NCBI GenBank assembly: GCA_934617425.1
Contig: CAKTUD010000007.1
Span: 18,133 to 82,132, forward strand
Origin: an uncultured Eggerthellaceae bacterium
GTDB lineage: Bacteria > Actinomycetota > Coriobacteriia > Coriobacteriales > Eggerthellaceae
Length of the DNA: 64,000 nucleotides
Direction of reading: 5' to 3'
Below the pieces are notes generated by a model. It searched no databases, was not told where the DNA came from, and worked only from the letters and a program-made list of their open reading frames with translations. The number at the start of each line of letters is the position of its first letter. The stretch's first letter is position 1. Positions 9,490-19,200 of this stretch are shown here, piece by piece. The position numbers were made by a program, and so were the translations under genes.

Positions 9490-11100
9490 GTGGCGACACA
9501 GGCCGAACAAATCAAATCGCGTCGTACGTTCGCGATCATCTCGCACCCCGACGCGGGCAAAACGACCCTCACCGAAAAGCTGCTGCTGTACTCGGGCAGC
9601 ATCCAAACCGCCGGCTCCGTCAAGGGCAAGGCAAGCGCGAAGCACGCCGTTTCCGACTGGATGGACATCGAAAAGGAGCGTGGCATCTCCGTCACCTCGT
9701 CGGTACTGCAGTTCGAGTTCGATGGTTGCTGCGTGAACATCCTCGACACACCCGGTCACCAAGACTTCTCCGAAGACACCTACCGCACGCTCATGGCCGC
9801 CGACGCCGCCGTGATGGTGATCGATGCCGCCAAAGGCGTCGAAGCGCAAACCAAAAAGCTCTTCAAGGTGTGCACATTGCGCCATATCCCCATCTTCACC
9901 TTCGTGAACAAAATGGACCGCGAAAGCCGCGACCCATTCGAGCTCATGGAGGAGATAGAGACGGTTCTCGGTATCGGAACCTACCCCATGAACTGGCCCA
10001 TCGGAAATGGTCGCACGTTCCGTGGCGTGTTCGACCGCCAAACGCGCAACGTCATCGCCTTCGACGGCGAAGGTCGCGGGAATTCAACCAAAAAGGTCGC
10101 TGAGATCGAAGCGCAGCTCGGCGACGCGGCGCTCGACGAGCTTATCGGCGAGGCAAACCACAAAAACCTGATGGATGACATCGAGCTGCTCGACGGGGCA
10201 GGCGACGCGCTCGACCTCGCCGAAGTCGGCGCCGGCAAGCTCTCGCCGGTGTTCTTCGGCTCGGCGCTCACCAACTTCGGCGTCGAGCCTTTCTTGAAGG
10301 AATTCCTGCGCCTCGCACCCTCGCCCTTGCCCTATACCGATCAGCTCTCCGGCGAGCAAGTAGACCCGCAAAGCGAGAACTTCTCGGGTTTCGTGTTCAA
10401 GATCCAAGCAAATATGGACAAGAACCATCGCGACCGCATCGCCTTCGTGCGTATCTGCTCAGGCAAGTTCGAGCGCGGCATGGAAGCCTACCACATGCAG
10501 GGGAAGAAGAAGCTGAAGCTCGCCACCGGAACATCCCTTATGGCCGACGACCGCGCAACGGTCGACGAGGCCTTCGCCGGAGACATCGTCGGTTTATTCG
10601 ATCCGGGCATCTTCAGCATCGGCGACACGGTATGCAAGGGCCCACACGTGCAATTCCCGCCCATTCCCGCGTTCTCGCCCGAGCGCTTCGCCCGCATCAC
10701 GCAGGTAAACACGCTCAAGCGCAAGCAGTTCGTGAAGGGAATGCACGAACTCGCGCAAGAAGGCGCCGTACAGATCCTGCGCGAACCGGGTTTCGGCATG
10801 GAAAGCATCATCGCAGGCGTCGTCGGCGTATTGCAGCTCGACGTTCTCGAGCAACGCCTGAAAACCGAATACAACGTCGAAGTTCGTCGCCAGGGGCTGC
10901 CATACACCGAGATCCGTTGGATCGAGAACGACCCCGACGAGATCGATACGTCGCGCTTGAATATCACGCGCGATACGCTGTTAGTGGAAGACATGCGCGG
11001 CAGCCGCTTGCTTTTGTTCACCAACTCATGGAACGTGAATTGGGCAGTTGAGCATAATCCCGATCTGCGCCTGTCGGAAGTCGGCAACATCGATTTCTAG
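9490..11100 (+). CDS. prfC: Peptide chain release factor 3
   Basis: A translational GTPase that recycles RF1/RF2 after termination. The 536-residue product starts at a GTG behind GAAAGGA and shows G1 (SHPDAGKTTLTEKLL), switch I (ERGISVTSS), G3 (DTPGHQDFSED) and G4 (NKMDRE), then RF3-specific C-terminal domains. The length equals the usual RF3 length of about 530. The frame extends upstream to 9103 without a stop, but that stretch overlaps the diguanylate cyclase in another frame and has no RF3 similarity, so the GTG is preferred. Confidence 0.95.
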   Translation: MATQAEQIKSRRTFAIISHPDAGKTTLTEKLLLYSGSIQTAGSVKGKASAKHAVSDWMDIEKERGISVTSSVLQFEFDGCCVNILDTPGHQDFSEDTYRTLMAADAAVMVIDAAKGVEAQTKKLFKVCTLRHIPIFTFVNKMDRESRDPFELMEEIETVLGIGTYPMNWPIGNGRTFRGVFDRQTRNVIAFDGEGRGNSTKKVAEIEAQLGDAALDELIGEANHKNLMDDIELLDGAGDALDLAEVGAGKLSPVFFGSALTNFGVEPFLKEFLRLAPSPLPYTDQLSGEQVDPQSENFSGFVFKIQANMDKNHRDRIAFVRICSGKFERGMEAYHMQGKKKLKLATGTSLMADDRATVDEAFAGDIVGLFDPGIFSIGDTVCKGPHVQFPPIPAFSPERFARITQVNTLKRKQFVKGMHELAQEGAVQILREPGFGMESIIAGVVGVLQLDVLEQRLKTEYNVEVRRQGLPYTEIRWIENDPDEIDTSRLNITRDTLLVEDMRGSRLLLFTNSWNVNWAVEHNPDLRLSEVGNIDF

Positions 11101-11187
11101 CAGGAGACCATATGAAGCCGAGCGCTTCGATTAGGGCCGTTTGCGAAACCCCGTCGACTCGAAGCCCGCTGCATGCGGCGGGTCCGT

Positions 11188-11610
11188 TTAACTGCGCTTG
11201 CGATATTCGCGAATGCGTTGCGACAAAGATGCAAGCTCGCTTGCATCTTTGTCGTCTAAGCGCTCGAGCTCTCCCATGAAGTGCGCCAGCGTATCGTTTT
11301 GCTTCGCCTTCAGCCGCGCGTTGCAATAACTTGCAGCCACGCCGGTAACCATGGCGATATAGAAAATGCTCACGATGCTCAGTACCACCGTCACGATGCG
11401 GGCGACAGGCCCATCGGCGACGATGTCGCCGAAGCCGATGGTGGATACCGCCTGAAAGCTGAACCACATGCCGTCGCCGAGCGAATTCGCAGCGGAATCA
11501 CCCTGCCACACGATCACGGAGCAGACGAAGAATACTACAAAGAAAACGCACGTCATCGTGCCGAAACCCGCTTGCCTCAAGATGTCAACCAGCGTCCTGA
11601 GCTTAACCAT
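11188..11610 (-). CDS. Two-TM potassium channel
   Basis: The 140-residue protein has the TM1-pore-TM2 plan of simple K+ channels: a first helix around residues 15-35, a pore helix leading to the selectivity filter STIGFGD, then a second helix and a charged cytoplasmic tail of about 40 residues. TIGFGD is an accepted variant of TVGYGD. There is no RCK nucleotide-binding domain, so gating must come from elsewhere. It lies five bases after the ClC gene on the same strand and is probably co-transcribed with it. The tail-coding DNA contains a long perfect inverted repeat (11221-11254). Confidence 0.88.
   Translation of the reverse strand: MVKLRTLVDILRQAGFGTMTCVFFVVFFVCSVIVWQGDSAANSLGDGMWFSFQAVSTIGFGDIVADGPVARIVTVVLSIVSIFYIAMVTGVAASYCNARLKAKQNDTLAHFMGELERLDDKDASELASLSQRIREYRKRS
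11221..11254. repeat. Perfect 16-bp inverted repeat inside the K+ channel gene
   Basis: Arms 11221-11236 and 11239-11254 are exactly complementary with only TC between them. They encode the DDKDASELASLSQ stretch of the channel tail. The structure lies close to the gene's 3' end and would form a strong hairpin in the mRNA. Confidence 0.8.
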
Positions 11611-11615
11611 GGTTA

Positions 11616-12920
11616 CTACCCCTCTTTCTTATCGCGCGAAACAAGAGAAGCCGCGCTCGAGCCGATGACGGCGCAGACGAGCATGACCACCACGCCGCGC
11701 AAGGGAAAGCACATAACCAGCAGCAGCGCGGCCATGATGGGCTGCCCCATAACCGCGCCCATGGCAGACGAGGTGCAGCACGCCACGCAGAAAACGGGGT
11801 CGGCACCAGAAAACAGCGCCAAGCCGTAGCCGAGGCTTATCCCCGAGAAAATCACCGGGAAAAAATGCCCACCATGCCAGCCGAGGTTTATGCACAGCGG
11901 CGTGACCGCGGCCTTCACGAAGCCCGTCGCTACGAGAACCGCCGCCGGCAAGGTAACGTATTGCGTCATCAACATGTTCGCCTGCGCCTCGCCCGCGAAC
12001 ATCGTGTATGGCAAGAACATGCCGCACAACGCCAAGATCAAACCAGCAAGCAGGGATTTCGCTACCGAGTGCGCACCGATGCGCTTGGAAAGCGCCGCCG
12101 TTGCAGAATCGCTCGCGCGGAAAAGGCACCCGCACAGCGAACCCGCCAAAGCAAGGGGGACCAGCCATGCAAGCTCGTATTTGCCGACATCGGCCGAATC
12201 GAAGCGCGGCACACCGCCTTGTGATCCCAACAAATCCCCCAAGCCGACGAAAGCAGCCAACGCACCGGTAATGGCGCACAGATACACGACGGTCTTCTGG
12301 GTCTTCGGCAGCGTGATGTCGATATCGCCCACCTGATCCTTGCCATCGGCTGTACCTGCAAGCGGCGCAGCGAAACCGTAGAGCGGAGCTGTGAACAAAG
12401 CCGTGAGCGCCGCTTGCGTGCCGACCGTGGTCATCGAGCGGAAATCTGCCCCGAAATGACGCATGCGGTCGCCGACCCACGTGCAAAGTCCCGCGATGAC
12501 TCCGGTAAGACCAGCCTCGGGCCCGACGCTTGCACCGAACAACAGCGGTAAAAGCGCAGCAATGGAACGCTTCCCGAGATGATCGTACTCGTAGCGGCCG
12601 CTCGACTTCACCTTGCCCATGACCACGTTCAGATCTTCAGGCGCGAAACCAACATGCTTGTCATAGAGTCCTATCGCCAAACCGCCCAGCAAGCAAACGA
12701 TGAGCGGATACGCCACGAAGCCGAAATGACCGGCATCGATCCCTGGCAAAACGCCACCGAGGAAGGCGCCGAGCAAGTGCGGCAACGTATCCCATATGAA
12801 TTCGATGCCTAAATCCATTAAGAAGAAAAACATCCGCACGAACGCGCCCGCAAGCGCACCGGTCACGATAACGCAGCCGATGAACAGCATGCGATTCATC
12901 GGCTTAGCGATTGTCCCCAT
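11616..12920 (-). CDS. ClC-family chloride channel/antiporter
   Basis: A 434-residue polytopic membrane protein. ClC hallmarks are GASVGPEAGLTG, where the glutamate matches the gating Glu of the GREGP motif, and GGHFFPVIF, matching GxFxP. The canonical GSGIP motif is not recognisable, so this is a divergent subfamily and anion selectivity is uncertain. The ATG at 12920 is chosen for its AAAGGCGGAG site. The frame extends a further 13 codons upstream. The K+ channel gene follows five bases after the stop, and a TetR gene lies upstream on the same strand. Joint movement of K+ and Cl- or H+ for osmotic or acid balance would fit but is inference. Confidence 0.85.
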   Translation of the reverse strand: MGTIAKPMNRMLFIGCVIVTGALAGAFVRMFFFLMDLGIEFIWDTLPHLLGAFLGGVLPGIDAGHFGFVAYPLIVCLLGGLAIGLYDKHVGFAPEDLNVVMGKVKSSGRYEYDHLGKRSIAALLPLLFGASVGPEAGLTGVIAGLCTWVGDRMRHFGADFRSMTTVGTQAALTALFTAPLYGFAAPLAGTADGKDQVGDIDITLPKTQKTVVYLCAITGALAAFVGLGDLLGSQGGVPRFDSADVGKYELAWLVPLALAGSLCGCLFRASDSATAALSKRIGAHSVAKSLLAGLILALCGMFLPYTMFAGEAQANMLMTQYVTLPAAVLVATGFVKAAVTPLCINLGWHGGHFFPVIFSGISLGYGLALFSGADPVFCVACCTSSAMGAVMGQPIMAALLLVMCFPLRGVVVMLVCAVIGSSAASLVSRDKKEG

Positions 12921-12988
12921 CCGCTCCGCCTTTCTTCGATTAAGCCAACAACGCCACACGCATCACGTAGCTTGCCCGGTAGAAACGC

Positions 12989-13585
12989 CTAACGCTCACC
13001 GGGCTTCAAAACCAAACTCTGAATCATCTCCGACACGTATTCGACAGAATCGATGCAATCGCGGCTGATCCAGTATTCGATCATCGCCACCAAACCTTTC
13101 ATGAAGAACGCCATAAGGTAGCCCCTATCGATTTCCGGCACCTCGAATCTATCGAGAACAGGGGTTATCACAAGCGCGAGCATGTCTTCGTATGGCTTTT
13201 CGAGTTGTAGTTCCCTCGATCGCATAAGCACCGTCGAAAACAACCGTTTGTTCGCCTCGATGTAGCGTAAATACGGCTCAAGAAACTCGGCTGTAACGAA
13301 ATACAGCTCTTCTTTTGGCGCATCACCATCGATGCGCGACATAACCGCTTTCGCATCGACTCCCTGCATCTCGTCAAGGAATCTCTTGATCATGAACTCG
13401 ACCGTTTCCTGCAAAAGATCGTTGATGGTTTCATAATGCAAATAGAACGTCGAGCGGTTCACGCCGGCAAGCTCGCAGATCTCCTTCACCGTTATGAACT
13501 CAAGATCTTTGTCGGCAAGCAATCGCAGCAACGCCTCGTCCATAAGCGCGGCTGTTTCAAAATATCTCGATTGCCTGCCGACCAT
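12989..13585 (-). CDS. TetR/AcrR-family transcriptional regulator
   Basis: This 198-residue protein has an N-terminal helix-turn-helix with the TetR pattern (TVKEICELAGVNRSTFYLHYETINDLL, quoted here only as a position: about residues 32-56), followed by an all-helical ligand domain of no recognisable specificity. The start at 13585 follows GAAAGGTG. It lies 68 bases upstream of the ClC and K+ channel genes in the same direction, so these are its first candidate targets. No clear palindrome was found in its own upstream region. Confidence 0.85.
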   Translation of the reverse strand: MVGRQSRYFETAALMDEALLRLLADKDLEFITVKEICELAGVNRSTFYLHYETINDLLQETVEFMIKRFLDEMQGVDAKAVMSRIDGDAPKEELYFVTAEFLEPYLRYIEANKRLFSTVLMRSRELQLEKPYEDMLALVITPVLDRFEVPEIDRGYLMAFFMKGLVAMIEYWISRDCIDSVEYVSEMIQSLVLKPGER

Positions 13586-13741
13586 AACCAGCACCTTTCG
13601 TCGATTGGATCGATTATCGCAGAGCCCATCGATTTTGCCAAACAAAGCAGTGGGCCCCTGCGCCTTGCCATTGGCATCGGCATACAGAGGCTCGCTGAAA
13701 ACGCATTGACGATAAAAGAAGGCTCACAGAAAGGGACGCGA

Positions 13742-14092
13742 CTATCCACTGATCTCGCGCGCAAGGCGAATGATGTCGTTGGCATACTTGCGTTTGCCGT
13801 TTTCGAGAAGACGCCTGTACGCAGGGTAGTTGACGCTGCAGCCAATCATGCCTAAAACGCCGACGACGATGCCGGCAACGAAGGAGACAGTCGAACCGCC
13901 ACCGATCACGCCCATGGCAAGGCACATTCCCGTACCGAACACCAAGCACGACACCACACCGAACGAATAGGCGAATATGTTGGCGGGAAGCTTTGCCTTC
14001 CTGTCAAGCTTGCGGAGGGCAACCACTTTCGAGGTGTCCTTGGGAGCGTATTCGTTAGCTATATGCTCGGCGTAGATCTTGTCAGTGTTCAT
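13742..14092 (-). CDS. Small two-TM membrane protein, unknown function
   Basis: I do not recognise a named family. The 116-residue product has a charged N-terminus, two adjacent hydrophobic segments (about residues 37-57 and 66-86) and a basic C-terminal tail. The ATG at 14092 follows AAAGGGC. The open frame reaches 14206, but the extra sequence is Arg-rich and not protein-like. It is upstream of the TetR gene in the same orientation with a 156-base gap, so co-transcription is uncertain. Confidence 0.6.
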   Translation of the reverse strand: MNTDKIYAEHIANEYAPKDTSKVVALRKLDRKAKLPANIFAYSFGVVSCLVFGTGMCLAMGVIGGGSTVSFVAGIVVGVLGMIGCSVNYPAYRRLLENGKRKYANDIIRLAREISG

Positions 14093-14322
14093 GATGATGC
14101 CCTTTCGTTTGCGCCCAAGCGATACCGCAGCGTCCACCGATTCGAATCCCTTCGATCTGCGTCGCTCGCGTTTTTCCACATCGCATGCCGTTCTCGATAC
14201 CATCATTGAAACGAAACCCGCTCATTCTTTGAACAACACAACACACCGCCTCTGTTGGTTTTCGCAAGCCCCGTGAACGCGGCGAGGAACCTAATGCGAG
14301 TATCCGATTCCGAAATGAAAAA

Positions 14323-14356
14323 CCGGCCGGCTTCGAACATCTCGAAGCCGTGCCGG
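14323..14356 (-). terminator. Terminator after the rubrerythrin gene
   Basis: CGGCTTCGA at 14328-14336 pairs with 14342-14350, and an outer CCGGC/GCCGG pair extends the stem past a single-base bulge. On the minus strand the stem is followed directly by TTTTT (14318-14322), giving a standard intrinsic terminator 74 bases after the rubrerythrin stop. Confidence 0.75.
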
Positions 14357-14429
14357 CTAGATAAGACCTCAACCGATTGCAGATACCGGCACTTGCAATC
14401 GGACGGTGTGCGCAAGGCGAAAGACGCTA

Positions 14430-14966
14430 CTAGAAGTTTTCTGCCGTGATCTCGAAATAGGCCTGCGGATGATCGCATACGGGGCACACGTCGGGAGCCT
14501 TCGTGCCAACGACGATATGACCGCAATTGCGGCACTCCCACACCTTCACTTCGCTCTTCTCGAAAACGGCAGCAGTCTCGACATTCTCCAGCAAGGCGCG
14601 ATAGCGCTCTTCGTGGTGCTTCTCGATAGCGCCAACCTGGCGAAACTTCTCGGCAAGTTCGGGGAAACCCTCTTCGTCGGCGGTCTTCGCAAAGCCCTCG
14701 TACATATCGGTCCACTCAAAGTTCTCGCCATCGGCAGCAGCGGCCAAATTCTTTGCCGTATCACCGATGCCGGAAAGCTCGCGCAGCCACATCTTTGCGT
14801 GATAACGCTCGTTGGCGGCAGTTTTCTGAAAGATTTCGGAAATCTGCTCGAAGCCTTCCTTCTTCGCGGTGCTTGCGAAATAGGTGTATTTGTTGGTTGC
14901 CTGCGACTCACCCGCAAATGCGGCTTGCAGGTTCTTCTCGGTTTGGGTTCCTGCGTATTTGGTCAT
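14430..14966 (-). CDS. Rubrerythrin
   Basis: A cytoplasmic non-haem iron peroxidase of anaerobes that reduces hydrogen peroxide. The 178-residue chain has the ferritin-like diiron domain with GESQATNKY and ANERYHAKMW, a second half with EKHHEERY, and a C-terminal rubredoxin-like Fe(SCys)4 domain (CRNCG, then CPVCDH 16 residues on). The start at 14966 follows AGAGGGGAT. The frame runs on upstream to 15149, across the start of the divergent LOG gene, and that part is not rubrerythrin-like. The flavodiiron gene at the left edge belongs to the same oxygen-defence chemistry. Confidence 0.95.
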   Translation of the reverse strand: MTKYAGTQTEKNLQAAFAGESQATNKYTYFASTAKKEGFEQISEIFQKTAANERYHAKMWLRELSGIGDTAKNLAAAADGENFEWTDMYEGFAKTADEEGFPELAEKFRQVGAIEKHHEERYRALLENVETAAVFEKSEVKVWECRNCGHIVVGTKAPDVCPVCDHPQAYFEITAENF

Positions 14967-15116
14967 GATCCATCCCCTCTCAAGACAGATTTTCCACGCC
15001 TTGTCGGCGCTCCTCACCAAAATGGTATGTGTCCGCTTGCCCGCATGCAAACAAATTTTAGGCAACAGATAACCTATACTTCTCGCTAAAGCTAACAACG
15101 AAAAGGAAATCGAAAT

Positions 15117-15650
15117 ATGAACATCACCGTCTATCTTGGCGCCAACCAAGGAAACGACCCCGCTCTAAAGCAAGCCGTGGTGGAACTTGCCGAATGGGTA
15201 GCGAAAAGCGGCAATACCTTGGTGTACGGCGGGTCGAAAACGGGCCTGATGGGCGTGCTCGGAATCAGCGCGCTCGAGGCAGGCGGAACCGTGGTCGGCG
15301 TCGAACCGGAATTCTTCATGGAGCGTGATCAGCAGCTTGACACCTTAACCCAGCTCATCGTCACCGAAACGATAGCGGAGCGCAAAACCAAGATGATCGA
15401 GCTCGGCGACGCTTTCATAGCTCTCCCCGGCGGCACCGGTACGCTCGAGGAAATCGCCGAGGTGATGTCGAAGGTGTCTCTCAAACAGATAGACGCGCCG
15501 TGCATCCTCTACAACCTAAACGGCTACTACGATCATCTCAAAGCGTTGCTTGAGCATATGAAGGAGGAAGGCCTCTCGCCCGACGAGCGCCAACAGGGTA
15601 TCTTCTTCGCTGACAACTTACAGCAGATCGAAGCGATCTTAAAGGATTAA
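15117..15650 (+). CDS. LOG-family protein (TIGR00730, Rossmann fold)
   Basis: A 177-residue member of the family that includes LONELY GUY cytokinin-activating enzymes, which hydrolyse nucleoside 5'-monophosphates to base plus ribose phosphate. The diagnostic motifs YGGSKTGLMG and PGGTGTLEE are both present. In bacteria the physiological substrate is usually purine nucleotides such as AMP, so the older label lysine decarboxylase is not supported. The start follows AAGGAAA. It is divergent from rubrerythrin and convergent with the TetR gene three bases past its stop. Confidence 0.88.
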   Translation: MNITVYLGANQGNDPALKQAVVELAEWVAKSGNTLVYGGSKTGLMGVLGISALEAGGTVVGVEPEFFMERDQQLDTLTQLIVTETIAERKTKMIELGDAFIALPGGTGTLEEIAEVMSKVSLKQIDAPCILYNLNGYYDHLKALLEHMKEEGLSPDERQQGIFFADNLQQIEAILKD

Positions 15651-15653
15651 ACG

Positions 15654-16223
15654 TTACCGGTATTTCTCGTACATCATCAGGCATGTTTCGCCAATGAGCC
15701 TGATTTGCGATTGCAGATACTCTTCTTCCTCGAACATCGCATAATGCACGCTAGCGCGCACAAACGAGAAGATCAGAGGCTGGAGAACCTGCCACGGGAT
15801 GCCGATGGCAGGTTCGAGCTGTTTGGCATATTCGGTATAGCGCGCCTCGACTCCGCGAAAGAACGCCTTCCCTTCTTCGCGATACTTGGGCGAAGTATAT
15901 ACCTGGTACATGAAGCGGTATTTCTTGCCGTGGTTCTTTGCAGTCCAATAGGGAACCTCACGCAGAAAACGTGCTACATCGTCGAGATCCTTCGGCGCAA
16001 GCGCCATGAACTCGTCCTCCACCTTGGCCATGCAATAGCCCGTCGATTCCACCACCAGCTGATCGAAGCTGTCGAAATAGGTGTAGATGTTGCTTGGGGT
16101 GATGCCGGCGGCCTTCGCAAGCTGGCGCATGCCGGTCTCGGCCAAGCCGTTGTCGCAAAAGCACTCGAAACACTTGACCATAATCTCCTGCTTGCGCTGC
16201 TGGCGCTGTTCTTCCGTGCGCAT
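15654..16223 (-). CDS. TetR/AcrR-family regulator next to the surface-protein gene
   Basis: This 189-residue protein has the TetR DNA-binding region near residues 25-50 (GMRQLAKAAGITPSNIYTYF) and a helical effector domain. It begins 14 bases after the end of the giant surface-protein gene on the same strand, so both are probably one transcript. The only strong TetR-type palindrome I found (20205-20222) lies ahead of that transcript, which suggests the protein controls its own operon. The ligand is unknown. Confidence 0.88.
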   Translation of the reverse strand: MRTEEQRQQRKQEIMVKCFECFCDNGLAETGMRQLAKAAGITPSNIYTYFDSFDQLVVESTGYCMAKVEDEFMALAPKDLDDVARFLREVPYWTAKNHGKKYRFMYQVYTSPKYREEGKAFFRGVEARYTEYAKQLEPAIGIPWQVLQPLIFSFVRASVHYAMFEEEEYLQSQIRLIGETCLMMYEKYR

Positions 16224-16237
16224 CCGAACCTCGCTGA

Positions 16238-19200
16238 CTACAACCTTTTGCGGATCACGACAATCACCATGCTAACACTAGCAGCGATAACCGCAAAAGC
16301 AAGTATCGGGCAGGCCAAAGAATCGCCCGTGTTCACAAGAGCTTGCGCGTCGTTGTCGTCTCCATCCGTATTGTCCTCGGCATCGCAAGGGTCAACCGAC
16401 GTCGGAGCCGGCGTGGGAAGCGCCTTCCACTGCGCATACAGCACGACCGTCGCATAAGCATCAGCCAAATCAATCACATCGGCTGCGTCGCCGTAAGATG
16501 CACCCGAGCCGTCGGCAGCCGTGTTCCAACCAGCAAACTCGTAGCCGTCACGCCAGAAATCGCACGCTTCGATCCGGTCGGCAGCGTGCGTGGGGATCAC
16601 CTGCTCGTCCATCTCCCCCGCACCTCCGTTCGCATCGAAGGCGACGGTATAGCGATCGCGCTCCCACTGCGCCCAGAGCGTCACCACGCCATCCTTTTGC
16701 GCAGTAAGATCCTGCACGCAAGCTTCGTCTTCGTAAGACATGCCCGATCCATCGGCTTCGGTGTTCCAACCGATGAAGCGGTGATCTTTCATGGTCATCT
16801 TCGATTTCTCGAGATTAGAAGGCTGGCCGAAGAACATCTTCTGGAATCCCATATAGCCCACATTGCCGCCGTTGCCATTGAATTCGACCCAGTAAGCATC
16901 AGGTTCCCATTGGGCATACAGGTCGACCGTGGCGTCAGTCTCCGTCGTTAGGCTCTGCCCTATCATCTCGCCATCGGAAAACGTCGTGCCATCCCATGCG
17001 GTCGTGCTCGTCCAGCAAGCAAAGCTATGGTGTTCCCGCGTAAAAGAGTTTGCGGAAAGCGCCTTGGCCTCGCCGATCGCAAAATCCTGTGAAGGCATAT
17101 CGCCCGCTCCGCCGTTTGCATGGAAGATAACCCGATAATGCCCAGGGCCACCCAGGGATTTAACAGTGGTTTGCCCATTCACCGTGATAGTCTGATTGGG
17201 AAGGGACGAGTCGCCGTTTTCCCAAGTGGGATCGCATCCTGTTGCCACATACCCGATAAAAGCGCAACTGCGCTTGACGTCGGAGCGAAGTTGGAGCGTC
17301 GACCCAACCAAAACATCGCTTACCATCTGCGTGCGACCGCCTTGCGCAAGAAAATAGGTATCGCATTCGTCGCAACCCTCGACTTTCACGGTGCAATAGT
17401 CAAGATAGATAGCCGCAATCCCGCTTATCCCCACTTCTGCGGTTTTGCCTGTCGGCTCGCCGTCTCTGGTAAGAGAGTAAACACCGTACGGCACATCGTT
17501 GCACTGGTAAATACCCGCCTTCGAAGTCTCGACGAAGGTACCGCCAATCATGCCCTCCTGACCACCTTCTACAGTGCTGGCAGCGTCGAGCGTTTCCAAC
17601 TTCAGTCTGCTGGCAAGACCCGATACCGCTTCGCCATCGTTTGTGACGGCAACCGTCACCGTGCCGATTTGGACCCACGACGCCATAAGCGTCTTGGGGA
17701 TAAGCTCGCCGTCGGCCCCAACAGTGCAGAGGTTACACACGAGTGCCTTGTCTTGATAAAGCGCCCCGATGCTGTTTTTCACCGTCCACCCGGTGAACTC
17801 GTAACCGTATCGCGGCGTGAACCGATACTCTTCCAACCGCGCCGGCTGATCGAAGACGAATTCCTGCCGATAATCGTCTCCCCAACCATACGTATCGGTA
17901 GTGAAGGATACCGTATAGGTCTTAGCGCACCAGCACGCATACAGTCGTGCAACGCCTGAAGAATCGATATCGAGATCGTTTACCTCCTCACCCGGAGCAT
18001 ATCGCCTCCCCGAGCCATCGGCAGCTGTATTCCAGCCGATGAAGTCGTAGCCTGGCAAGCTGTACCCGCAAGAATCAGCGGTAAACGGCTGACCGTAAGT
18101 CAATCCCGTTTTCTCATCCATGAAGCCCGAGGCCACAGTGCTCGCATCGGTGGGCACATTTTGCTCGTAACGCAGCGAGTACGTATCGCCGAGCCATTGG
18201 GCATAAAGCTCGCAGCTGCCGCCGTTTACGGCCCATCGGCCATCCTCGTCGGTATAGCTGGTATTCGCTTTGAGCACGCCGTGCGAATCGGCAACCAGGC
18301 TGTTGCCATCTTTATCGCTGGCAAAACCAATCAGCGTATAACCTTTGCGCACGGGCGCAATCATGTCGTCCAGGACTGTTTTCCCGCGGGATACCGTGGC
18401 AGACCCATCGGCTTCGCCGTCGCCGTTGGCCTTAAGCGTTATGCGGCTCACCGGATAAAGAGAACCGTTGTTCCCCGCAGCAACCGAACCCGCAAAAACA
18501 TCCCCTTGTTGGATGGTTGCACCATCGATAGTCGCGTTTTTCGGCAGCCACAGATAAATCTGACCTTCGTTGCCGGTGAGCACATCGTTTACACCATAAG
18601 CAGGGTCAGCGCCCGTCGTTTTGAGCGAAGCAACCGCTACGTTCTTTTCGGCTCCAAACAGCCGCACGCGGCTGAGCGCAAGTTCGTCACCCTTTTGATT
18701 CACCACAGGAGAATCGACAACGGTATTCACCGAACCGCCGATGATGCTGATCGAGCAATCCTTGTTGCCGCTTCCTATATGGCTCGAGCCGTCGGCAGCC
18801 GTGATCACCGTGCCGCCGCTTATGGCCACCTTTGTCGAACCGCCTTTCGACGTGACGCCGTTTTTGCCTCCGCCGCCGATGGCGAACCCGCTTTTGGCGA
18901 CAGCGCCAACGCGCCCGCCGCTTATCGTGACGCTCGTCGCACCGTCTCCCGACTTTGTGCTCCCGATCGCTGCACCTGTCGAGATAAGGCCTTCGGCCGT
19001 GGCGGTTACTTCGCCACCGGAGATGACGATATTCGTACCCGTACCATAAAAGCTGCCACCTCCGCCGCCTATGGCGCAAGCGTTCATCTTGCCACCCACG
19101 GCCGAAACCTTGCCGCCCGCTATCTTTATGTTATAGGCGTTGCCTTCCCAACCGCCGCCGACGCCGGCACCACCCCAAGTTCCCAGGGCTTCGACATCGC

